Under the pieces are notes generated by a model, which saw only the letters and a list, made by a program, of their open reading frames with translations, made no database searches and was not told the DNA's origin. From NCBI RefSeq assembly GCF_900104815.1, contig NZ_FNTD01000004.1, positions 7,067,001 through 7,131,000 on the forward strand: a stretch of DNA of 64,000 nucleotides. Direction: 5' to 3'. The stretch comes from Streptomyces misionensis (lineage in GTDB: Bacteria; Actinomycetota; Actinomycetes; Streptomycetales; Streptomycetaceae). The position numbers and the translations under genes are program-made. Below are positions 17,878-24,735 of this stretch, piece by piece. Within the stretch, counting starts at the first letter, position 1; each line of letters begins with the position of its first letter.

Positions 17878-18894
17878 TCAGGGCCTGAGCAGGGCCTTGA
17901 CGGCGCGGCGTTCGTCCATGGCCCGGTAGCCCTCGGCGACCTGGTCCAGGGGCAGGGCGAGGTCGAAGACCTTGCCCGGCTCGATCCGGCCGGTCAGGAC
18001 GCGGTCGATGAGGTCGGGCAGGTAGCGGCGCACCGGGGCGGGGCCGCCGCGCAGGCCGACGTGGGAGAAGAACAGCTCCTGGCCGTCGACGGCGACCTCG
18101 TGGGGGACACCGACGAAGCCGACGGTGCCGCCCGGCCGGGCCGACCGGAGCGCCTGCCGCATGGCCTGCGCCGTGCCCACGCACTCCAGCACGCTGTCCG
18201 CGCCGATGCCGCCGGTCAGCTCCTTGATCCGGGCGACACCCTCGTCGCCGCGCTCGGTGACGATGTCGGTGGCGCCGAACTCCCGGGCGAGCCGCTGCCG
18301 GGGCTCGTGCCGGCTCATCGCGATGATCCGCTCCGCGCCCCGCTCCCGGGCCGCGATGACCGCGCACAGGCCGACCGCGCCGTCCCCGACGACCACGGCC
18401 GTGGAGCCGGGGACGACCTCGGCGGCGTCGGCGGCCCACCAGCCGGTGCCCATGACGTCGGAGACCGCCAGCAGACCGGGCCAGAACGCCTCGTCGGGGA
18501 CCTCGTCCACGGCGACGAGGGTGCCCTGCGCCTGCGGGATGCGGACGAGGTCGGCCTGGCAGGTGCTCATGAACTCGCGGTGCAGGCAGTTGGACTGGAA
18601 GCCGTTTCGGCAGTTCGCGCAGGTGTTGTCCGAGGTGGCGAACGAGCCGACGACGAACTGGCCCGGCTTCACCGACGTGACCTCGGATCCGACCTCCTCC
18701 ACGAAGCCGACGTACTCGTGGCCCATCGGATGCGGGTCGCCGATCGGTTCCAGGCCCCGGTAGGGCCACAGGTCGGAGCCGCACACACAGGTGGCGGCCG
18801 TGCGGATGACCGCGTCGGTCGGGTGGAGGATCCGCGGGTCGTCCAGGGTCTCGAACCGGACGTCGCCGGGGGCATGGATCACTGCTCCGCGCAT
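17878..18894 (-). CDS. Zinc-dependent alcohol dehydrogenase
   Basis: A 338-residue medium-chain dehydrogenase/reductase. Seen: catalytic zinc ligands in CVCGSDLW and GHEYVGFVEEVG, and the NAD(P) fold GDGAVGLCAV. The structural zinc loop has only three Cys (DNTCANCRNGFQSNC), with Asp in place of the first Cys. This variant recurs in actinobacterial members, so the enzyme is probably active. Start MRGAVIHAPGDVRFE at 18894. Divergent from the XRE regulator and upstream of the cupin: a common regulator-ADH-cupin unit. Substrate unknown. Confidence 0.92.
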   Translation of the reverse strand: MRGAVIHAPGDVRFETLDDPRILHPTDAVIRTAATCVCGSDLWPYRGLEPIGDPHPMGHEYVGFVEEVGSEVTSVKPGQFVVGSFATSDNTCANCRNGFQSNCLHREFMSTCQADLVRIPQAQGTLVAVDEVPDEAFWPGLLAVSDVMGTGWWAADAAEVVPGSTAVVVGDGAVGLCAVIAARERGAERIIAMSRHEPRQRLAREFGATDIVTERGDEGVARIKELTGGIGADSVLECVGTAQAMRQALRSARPGGTVGFVGVPHEVAVDGQELFFSHVGLRGGPAPVRRYLPDLIDRVLTGRIEPGKVFDLALPLDQVAEGYRAMDERRAVKALLRP

Positions 18895-19071
18895 GAGGGG
18901 GGTTCCTTTGCGTGCTGGGGCCATGTGCCGGGGCGCGTACCGGCCGCGTCCCGGACCGGTACGGCGCCACGTCTTCCAGGTAACCGGCTCCCGGCGCCCG
19001 CAGCGAGTCACCGCCGAGGGGTGTACCGGCAGTGCATCCCCGCGGGCGCGCGCGGGACGTACGGTCGAGGG

Positions 19072-19956
19072 GTGGACAACCGTGAAGAGGTCCGCGAGTT
19101 CCTCACCTCGCGGCGCGCGAAGATCACCCCGGAGCAGGCGGGGCTGCCCTCGGGCAGCCGGCGGCGCGTGCCCGGCCTGCGCCGCAGCGAGGTCGCGGCG
19201 CTCGCGGACATGAGCGTCGAGTACTACGCCAAGCTGGAGCGGGGCAGCCTCGCCGGTGTCTCCCCGGCCGTCCTCGAGGCCGTCGCGCGCGCCCTGCGGC
19301 TCGACGACGCCGAGCGGGCCCACCTGCTGAACCTGGCCCGGGCCGCCGACGGCTCCGACGTGCGCACCCGCCCCCGGCGCCGCGCCGCCCGGCAGTGGAA
19401 GCCGCACCGCAGCCTGCGGTGGACGCTGGACGCGATCACCGCCGGGCCCGCCTTCGTGCGCAACGGCCGCATGGACATCCTCGCCGCCAACCAGCTCGCC
19501 CGCGCCTTCTACGACGACGTGTACGCCACCCCCGGCAACCGCACGAACCTCGCCCGCTTCAACTTCCTCGATCCCGCCTCGCGCCGCTTCTACCCCGACT
19601 GGGACCTCGCCGCCGACATCGCCGTCGCCATCCTGCGCACCGAGGCGGGCCGCGACCCGCACGACAGGGAGCTGCACGACCTCGTCGGGGAGCTCTCCAC
19701 CCGCAGCGACGAGTTCCGCACCCGCTGGGGCGCCCACGACGTCCGCCACCACGGCACCGGGACCAAACGCTTCCACCACCGGGCGGTCGGCGACCTCACC
19801 CTCGCCTACGAGGGCCTCGAGATGGCCGCCGAGCCCGGCCTCACCCTCACCGTCTACACCGCCGAACCCGGCTCGCCCTCCGAGGAGGGCCTGCGCCTGC
19901 TCGCCTCCTGGGCCGCCACCCGCGAAGCCGCCGCCGAACCGTCCCCCGCCGGCTGA
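19072..19956 (+). CDS. XRE regulator with MmyB-like ligand domain
   Basis: A 294-residue regulator. Seen: N-terminal HTH (SRRRVPGLRRSEVAALADMS, then VEYYAKLERG, residues 27-58) and a C-terminal MmyB-like domain from about residue 110 (PAFVRNGRMDILAANQLARA, then GDLTLAYEGLEM), which in solved relatives is a PAS-like lipid/fatty-acid binding fold. GTG start at 19072. Divergent from the ADH-cupin pair across 177 bases, so it is the probable regulator of that pair and of itself. Confidence 0.92.
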   Translation: MDNREEVREFLTSRRAKITPEQAGLPSGSRRRVPGLRRSEVAALADMSVEYYAKLERGSLAGVSPAVLEAVARALRLDDAERAHLLNLARAADGSDVRTRPRRRAARQWKPHRSLRWTLDAITAGPAFVRNGRMDILAANQLARAFYDDVYATPGNRTNLARFNFLDPASRRFYPDWDLAADIAVAILRTEAGRDPHDRELHDLVGELSTRSDEFRTRWGAHDVRHHGTGTKRFHHRAVGDLTLAYEGLEMAAEPGLTLTVYTAEPGSPSEEGLRLLASWAATREAAAEPSPAG

Positions 19957-20084
19957 GCGCGCGGGGCGGAATCCGTGCGTGATCCGCACCGGTTTTGGTT
20001 CCGGGCCCTGCGCTCCGTAAAATTTCGTCGTTCGAATGCGGGCGCGAGTCGGAGCGCTGCGCGGATCAGGGAGACGGCAGCGCG

Positions 20085-21593
20085 ATGACGGTGACAGAAG
20101 ACGGCTCCATGGCCACGGACTCCATGGCCACGGACGAGGTCGTCCACGGCCCGGGCATCGACCCGGAGCGCCTGGCCGTCTGCCTCGGCGTGCTGGAGGA
20201 GCTGGACCGGCTCGACGTGGACCACCCCGACGCGATCCTCGTGCGCCGGGCCACCTCGCACATCTACCGCACGGTCAAGCAGCGCCGCCGGCAGGAGCGC
20301 CGGGCCGCCAAGACCGCCCACGACCGCGCCGTCACCGAGGCCACGGCCACCGGCTCCGCCGAGCGCATCGACGACGAGACCGAGGGCATCCTGCCCTCCT
20401 CGAAGGTCGAGCCCGGCCGGATCGCGGGGATACTCCAGCGCCCGCGCTCCTGCTACACCTGCAAGACCCGCTACGTCGAGGTCGACTACTTCTACCACCA
20501 GCTCTGTCCGAAGTGCGCCGAGCTGAACCGGACCAAGCGGGACGCCCGCGCCGACCTCACCGGCAAGCGCGCCCTGCTCACCGGCGGCCGGGCCAAGATC
20601 GGCATGTACATCGCGCTGCGGCTGCTGCGCGACGGCGCGCACACGACGATCACCACCCGGTTCCCCAAGGACGCCATCCGCCGGTTCAAGGCGATGGAGG
20701 ACTCCGCGGACTGGCTGCACCGCCTGGAGGTCGTCGGCATCGACCTGCGCGACCCGGCGCAGGCGGTCGCCCTGGCCGAGCAGGTCGCCGGGGCGGGCCC
20801 GCTGGACATCCTGATCAACAACGCGACGCAGACCGTGCGCCGCCTGCCCTCGGCGTACGCCGCCCTGGTCGACGGCGAGAGCGCCCCGCTGCCCGCGGGG
20901 GAACTCCCCGCGCACCACGTCATCGGCGCCTTCAACTCGGGAGCCGTGGACGGCATCGCCGCGCTGCCCGTCGGCACCAGCGGCCTGGACGCGCAGCAGG
21001 TCGCCGACCTGGCGCTCGTCGCGGGCAACGCCAGCGTCGCCCGGCACCTGGACGGCACGGCCATCGACGCGGGCGGCCTGGTGCCGGACGTCGTGGACAC
21101 CAACACCTGGGTGCAGAGCATCGAGCAGATCTCCCCGGTGGAGCTGCTGGAGACCCAGCTGTGCAACTACACGGCGCCCTTCATCCTGATCAGCAAGCTG
21201 CGCCCGGCCATGGCCGAGGCCGCCCGGAAGGCGGCGCGGGGACGGTCGTACGTCGTCAACGTCTCCGCGATGGAGGGCGTGTTCAGCCGCGGCTACAAGG
21301 GCGCGGGGCATCCGAACACCAACGCCGCGAAGGCGGCCATGAACATGGTCACGCGGACCAGCGCGCAGGAGATGTTCGACACCGACGGCATCCTGATGAC
21401 GTCCGTCGACACCGGCTGGATCACCGACGAGCGCCCGCACTACGACAAGCTGCGCCTGGCCGAGGCCGGCTTCCACGCGCCCCTCGACCTGGTCGACGGC
21501 GCGGCCCGCGTCTACGACCCGATCGTGCGCGGCGAGGAGGGCGAGGACGTGTACGGCGTCTTCCTGAAGGACTACGCGCCCGGCAAGTGGTGA
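20085..21593 (+). CDS. SDR-fold protein with N-terminal zinc ribbon and no catalytic Tyr
   Basis: A 502-residue protein. Seen: a helical N-terminal region (1-110); a zinc-ribbon-like CYTCKTRY-x9-CPKC (about 123-145); then an SDR Rossmann domain starting at GKRALLTGGRAKIGMYIAL, with the NNAT-like block LINNATQTV and the conserved Ser in VVNVSAMEGVF. Where SDRs have YxxxK, this protein has NTNAAKAAMN: Lys is kept but the Tyr position is Thr. The family is known in Streptomyces as 'SDR family oxidoreductase', but classic SDR chemistry should not be assumed. Possible roles are a nucleotide-binding sensor or an altered redox enzyme. Confidence 0.8.
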   Translation: MTVTEDGSMATDSMATDEVVHGPGIDPERLAVCLGVLEELDRLDVDHPDAILVRRATSHIYRTVKQRRRQERRAAKTAHDRAVTEATATGSAERIDDETEGILPSSKVEPGRIAGILQRPRSCYTCKTRYVEVDYFYHQLCPKCAELNRTKRDARADLTGKRALLTGGRAKIGMYIALRLLRDGAHTTITTRFPKDAIRRFKAMEDSADWLHRLEVVGIDLRDPAQAVALAEQVAGAGPLDILINNATQTVRRLPSAYAALVDGESAPLPAGELPAHHVIGAFNSGAVDGIAALPVGTSGLDAQQVADLALVAGNASVARHLDGTAIDAGGLVPDVVDTNTWVQSIEQISPVELLETQLCNYTAPFILISKLRPAMAEAARKAARGRSYVVNVSAMEGVFSRGYKGAGHPNTNAAKAAMNMVTRTSAQEMFDTDGILMTSVDTGWITDERPHYDKLRLAEAGFHAPLDLVDGAARVYDPIVRGEEGEDVYGVFLKDYAPGKW

Positions 21594-21597
21594 CGGG

Positions 21598-22017
21598 TCA
21601 CTGAGCCCCGGGGGCCCCGGGCGGCCCTTCGACGGGGTCGAGACGGCGGTTGCGGGCCGCGACCAGCTCCAGCACCGTGCGCCAGTCCTCCAGCACCCCC
21701 GCGTCGAAGCCCCCGGCGCGGCCCTCCTCGGCGGCCTGCCGCAGCCGCAGGACGTCGTCGGCGAGGGCGCCGTCCCCGCGCACCAGCCGGAACACCCGCT
21801 CCCCGAGCAGCGGCCGCACCGCCGCCGCTGCGCTGCGGGCCCGGCCCGCCTCGTCGCCCGGGGACAGGACCGGGCCGATTCCCTGGACCAGCCCCGCGAC
21901 CTGGAGTTCCTTGTCGGCGGGTCGGCTGCGGCGCAGCAGCGCGGCGGTCCGCAGCGCGTGCTGGTACCGGCCCGCGTACAGCAGGTCCATCAGCTCCTCG
22001 ACGCTGCGCAGCTCCAT
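21598..22017 (-). CDS. Degenerate HD-domain (PhnZ/MIOX-like) pseudoenzyme
   Basis: A 139-residue protein. Seen: RYQHALRTAALLRRS keeps the first His region of HD-domain oxygenases/phosphohydrolases, but the HD pair itself (normally LLHDIGH) reads LVQGIGPVL. GDEAGRARSAAAAVRPLLGERV follows the family but lacks the usual His. The segment carrying the later ligands is missing (the gene jumps from RLVRG to ADDVLRLRQAAEEG), yet the family's C-terminal VLEDWRTVLELVA remains. It is shorter than the usual 180-200 residues. Good RBS (GGAAGGA), intact frame. Stop 4 bases from the SDR stop. The assignment rests on my recollection of the family pattern. Confidence 0.65.
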   Translation of the reverse strand: MELRSVEELMDLLYAGRYQHALRTAALLRRSRPADKELQVAGLVQGIGPVLSPGDEAGRARSAAAAVRPLLGERVFRLVRGDGALADDVLRLRQAAEEGRAGGFDAGVLEDWRTVLELVAARNRRLDPVEGPPGAPGAQ

Positions 22018-22462
22018 GCGTCAGTCCTTCCGCGAGACAGCCGTTCGGGCGCCAGCAGACCATGGTGAGCTTGCGGCCGGGCCAACGACACTTGAACGAC
22101 GCCGACTGGGCCGAACGGGTGAAGTTCGGCCCCGATTCGGCGAGGCGATTTGTTATGAATAGCTGCATATTGAGGGGTATTCGTCACGCATTGAGGCTCG
22201 ATAGTTACCCCTTGTTTGCACTCCCTATCGAGCGGAGGCCCGCTCATTTGGTTAATCTGGAGTGGACGGGCAGCAAAAAGGGTCCCACCCACACCCACGT
22301 CCGTCCTGGGGGCGAGCCGGAGCACATCGGCCTGCTCCGACCAGAGGTACCCGGCGCCACCGCGCCCGAACTGGCCTTTCATCCAGACCCGAGCGGGCGG
22401 TGAGCACCGGAACACAGCGGTCCGGTACGCCCCGAGGGGACCCGACACACAAGGAGTGCGCG
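22018..22462. promoter_or_regulatory. AT-rich leader with long palindrome
   Basis: 445 bases without a convincing gene. 22140-22270 is strikingly AT-richer than its surroundings and contains a perfect 9-bp inverted repeat, GCTCGATAG (22196-22204) and CTATCGAGC (22225-22233), with a 20-base spacer. TTGAGG occurs twice (22170s and 22191-22196). TATGAAT at 22155-22161 could be a -10. It precedes the 56-residue peptide gene and could be its promoter plus operator, or a structured 5' leader/small RNA. Confidence 0.45.
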
Positions 22463-22633
22463 GTGACACCGGAGAAGACGAATCGCGAGCAGCGCCCCGA
22501 AGAAGCGGAGCGCCCGGGCCGGCGGCCCGGAGAACTCGGCAGCCTCGACGTGTGGGCCCGGTCCGCCCCCATCCGTCTCGCAGGTTACGAGGACGACCTC
22601 GCCGAGCCGCATATCCTGCCCAGCGTGGACTGA
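22463..22633 (+). CDS. Small acidic peptide gene of unknown function (56 aa)
   Basis: GTG start preceded by AAGGAG at 22451-22456. The N-terminal half is charged and Pro/Glu/Arg-rich (EKTNREQRPEEAERPGRRPG); the C-terminal half is ordered-looking, with DVWARSAPIRLAGYEDD and then EPHILPSVD to the stop. No Cys, no signal peptide, no membrane span. The leader/core-like contrast is reminiscent of a modified-peptide precursor, but no modifying enzyme is adjacent. The GNAT gene starts 50 bases downstream on the same strand. The RBS and the very different composition of the two halves argue it is real. Confidence 0.55.
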   Translation: MTPEKTNREQRPEEAERPGRRPGELGSLDVWARSAPIRLAGYEDDLAEPHILPSVD

Positions 22634-22657
22634 CCCGCTCCGATCGCCGCGGCGCAC

Positions 22658-22683
22658 GGGCGTGACGTGCGAGACTCACGCCC
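22658..22683 (+). promoter_or_regulatory. Hairpin abutting the GNAT start codon
   Basis: Perfect 8-bp stem GGGCGTGA (22658-22665) and TCACGCCC (22676-22683) with a 10-base loop. The last stem base is immediately before the ATG at 22684, so it occupies the normal Shine-Dalgarno position, and no SD is visible. It could block initiation, mark a leaderless start, or be an operator. Confidence 0.5.
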
Positions 22684-23169
22684 ATGCAGATCAGAGACGC
22701 CGTGCCCGAGGACTGGCCGCGGATCTGGCCCTTCTGGCACCGGATCGTGGCCGCCGCCGAGACCTACGCCTGGGACCCCGGCACCGACGAGCCGGCGGCC
22801 CGGGCCCTGTGGATGGGCCCGGCCAAACGGGTCTACGTCGCCGAGGACCCGGCGGGGACCGTGACCGGCTCCGCCTACCTCACCGCGAACTACGGCGGCC
22901 CGGCCGCCCACGTCGCCAACGCCGGCTTCATGGTCGACCCCGACCACACCGGCCGGGGCATCGGCCGCGCCCTCGCGGTCCACGTCCTCGGCGAGGCCCG
23001 CTCCCACGGCTACCGGGCCATGGTGTTCAACGCGGTCGTCGAGACCAACCCCGCGGTCTCCCTGTGGACCTCCCTCGGCTTCACCGTCGTCGGGACGATC
23101 CCGCGGGCCTTCGACCACCCCCGGCACGGCCTGGTCGGCCTGCACGTCTTGCACAAGTCGCTCGTCTGA
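22684..23169 (+). CDS. GNAT-family N-acetyltransferase
   Basis: A 161-residue acetyltransferase. Seen: the acetyl-CoA binding loop GFMVDPDHTGRGIGRALAVH (Q/RxxGxG/A form: HTGRGIG) near residues 80-99, and the conserved late NAVVETNPAVSLWTSLGF. Starts immediately after a perfect hairpin and 50 bases after the 56-residue peptide gene. Target unknown; relatives are usually annotated phosphinothricin-like or ribosomal-protein acetyltransferases without proof. Confidence 0.92.
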   Translation: MQIRDAVPEDWPRIWPFWHRIVAAAETYAWDPGTDEPAARALWMGPAKRVYVAEDPAGTVTGSAYLTANYGGPAAHVANAGFMVDPDHTGRGIGRALAVHVLGEARSHGYRAMVFNAVVETNPAVSLWTSLGFTVVGTIPRAFDHPRHGLVGLHVLHKSLV

Positions 23170-23197
23170 GTGCTCGACCGCCTGGGGCCGAGCCCTC

Positions 23198-24568
23198 TCA
23201 GTCGCCCAGCGGCGCCGTGCGCCGCCAGGGCAGCGACGACTCCAGTTCCCGCGCCAGCTCCAGCAAGGCGGCCTCCGTGCCGGGGCGGCCCACGAGCTGG
23301 ACGGCGCAGGGGGCGCCCGAGGGGAGGGCGGAGGGGGCGCCCGAGGGGAGGGCGGAGAGGGGAACGGACATGGCCGGCCAGCCGGTGAGGTTCCAGGGCG
23401 GGGTGAACGGGGAGTAGGCGCTGTTCACGACGATGTTGCGCAGCCAGCCCCGTTCGTGCCAAGGGCCGGCGGCGGGGGAGCGGCGGGCCAGGGCCGGGGT
23501 GAGCAGCACGTCGTGTTCGGTGAGGAAGGGCAGCAGCCGGGCGCGCAGGCGCTCGCGTTCGCTGCCCGTGCGCACCGAGCGGACGAAGCGCCTCCCCACT
23601 GCCGCGTGCGCCCGGGTGCGCCGGGCGAGCCGGGCCGGGTCCAGGCCCTCCGCGTCCACCGCCGTGCCCGCCGTCCAGTGCCGCAGCGCGGTCAGGCCCA
23701 TCGTCACGGGGTACGGCGGCTCCGCCCGGCGCACCCGGTGGCCGGCCCGCGCCAGCGCCCCGGCCGCCTGGCGTACCGCGTCCGCGTAGGGGCGGCTCGG
23801 CCCCGGGCCGCGAAGCGGGTTGCGCAGGGACACGGCGATCGTCCGCCGCGCCGGCCGCGCCGCGGCGGGGAACTCCGTGCCCGCGAGCACGCCCAGCATC
23901 AGCCGCAGATCCTCGACCGTGGTGGCCAGCGGGCCGTTCTCCGACATGCCGAACCAGTCCCCGTTGCCGATCCCCGCGGGCACCACCCCGAGCCCCGGCT
24001 TCAGCGTCACCAGCCCGCAGTTCGCCGCCGGGATGCGCAGCGACCCCATGCCGTCGTTGCCGAGCGCGATCGGCACGAACCCGGCGGCCACGGCGGCGGC
24101 GCTGCCCCCGGAGGAGCCGCCCGCGCTGCGCGTGGTGTCCCAGGGGTTGCGCGAGGTGCCGAACAGGCCCTCCGTCGTGCCGAAGACGCACAGCTCGGGG
24201 ACGTTGGTGAGGCCCACGACCACCGCGCCCGCCGCCCGCAGCCGGGCCACCGTGACATGGTCCTCGTCCGCCGGGACGTCCGGGGTCGCGGCCGAGCCGT
24301 CGCGGTGGGACTCGCCGCGCACCGCCAGGTTGTCCTTCACCGCGACCGGCACGCCCGCGAGCGGCAGTCCGGCCAGGTCGGCGCGGGACGCCACCTCGTC
24401 CGCGTCGGCGAGCGCCGCCGCCCCGCGCACCGTACGGAACGCCCCGATCCGCCCGTCGTGCCGCTCGATCCGCGCCAGATGCTCCGCCACCACTTCTCGG
24501 GGCGTCACCCGCTTCTCCCGCACGGCGGCGGCGATCTCGGCGGCGCTCCGCCCGGCCCAGTTCCCCAC
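23198..24568 (-). CDS. Amidase-signature family hydrolase
   Basis: A 456-residue amidase. Seen: catalytic Lys in GVPVAVKDNLAV (near residue 78), the Ser-cisSer-Lys triad loop GGSSGGSAAAVAAG (about 152-165), and GSLRIPAANCGLVTLKP. GTG start with GAGGAG upstream. Near the C-terminus an 8-residue unit, SALPSGAP, is duplicated in tandem, matching a 24-bp DNA repeat. Normal overall length. Could act on amides, aryl-acylamides or carbamates; no GatB partner is nearby, so it is not the tRNA amidotransferase subunit. Confidence 0.92.
   Translation of the reverse strand: MGNWAGRSAAEIAAAVREKRVTPREVVAEHLARIERHDGRIGAFRTVRGAAALADADEVASRADLAGLPLAGVPVAVKDNLAVRGESHRDGSAATPDVPADEDHVTVARLRAAGAVVVGLTNVPELCVFGTTEGLFGTSRNPWDTTRSAGGSSGGSAAAVAAGFVPIALGNDGMGSLRIPAANCGLVTLKPGLGVVPAGIGNGDWFGMSENGPLATTVEDLRLMLGVLAGTEFPAAARPARRTIAVSLRNPLRGPGPSRPYADAVRQAAGALARAGHRVRRAEPPYPVTMGLTALRHWTAGTAVDAEGLDPARLARRTRAHAAVGRRFVRSVRTGSERERLRARLLPFLTEHDVLLTPALARRSPAAGPWHERGWLRNIVVNSAYSPFTPPWNLTGWPAMSVPLSALPSGAPSALPSGAPCAVQLVGRPGTEAALLELARELESSLPWRRTAPLGD
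23311..23358. repeat. 24-bp tandem duplication inside amidase gene
   Basis: Copies at 23311-23334 and 23335-23358 match at 23 of 24 positions (last base differs). The unit is in frame and duplicates SALPSGAP in a predicted surface loop near the C-terminus, consistent with recent replication slippage. Confidence 0.85.
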
Positions 24569-24735
24569 GGCACTCCTCGTTCAGTCTTCGGCTACTCGCC
24601 GGTACGCGACAGGACGCAGGGAGAACTGTGCCCCGTCGAAGCCGGTACGTCGAGGGTCCGGCGGCCCTCACGAGGGAATGCGTTCCTCAGCGAGTCCGAC
24701 CCGTGCCGCCCGGAACCCAGCAGGGAGCATCCCGC

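Noticed and set aside
22062..22403. 113-codon open frame in the AT-rich leader
   Set aside because: No RBS, mixed composition, spans the palindrome; judged noncoding.
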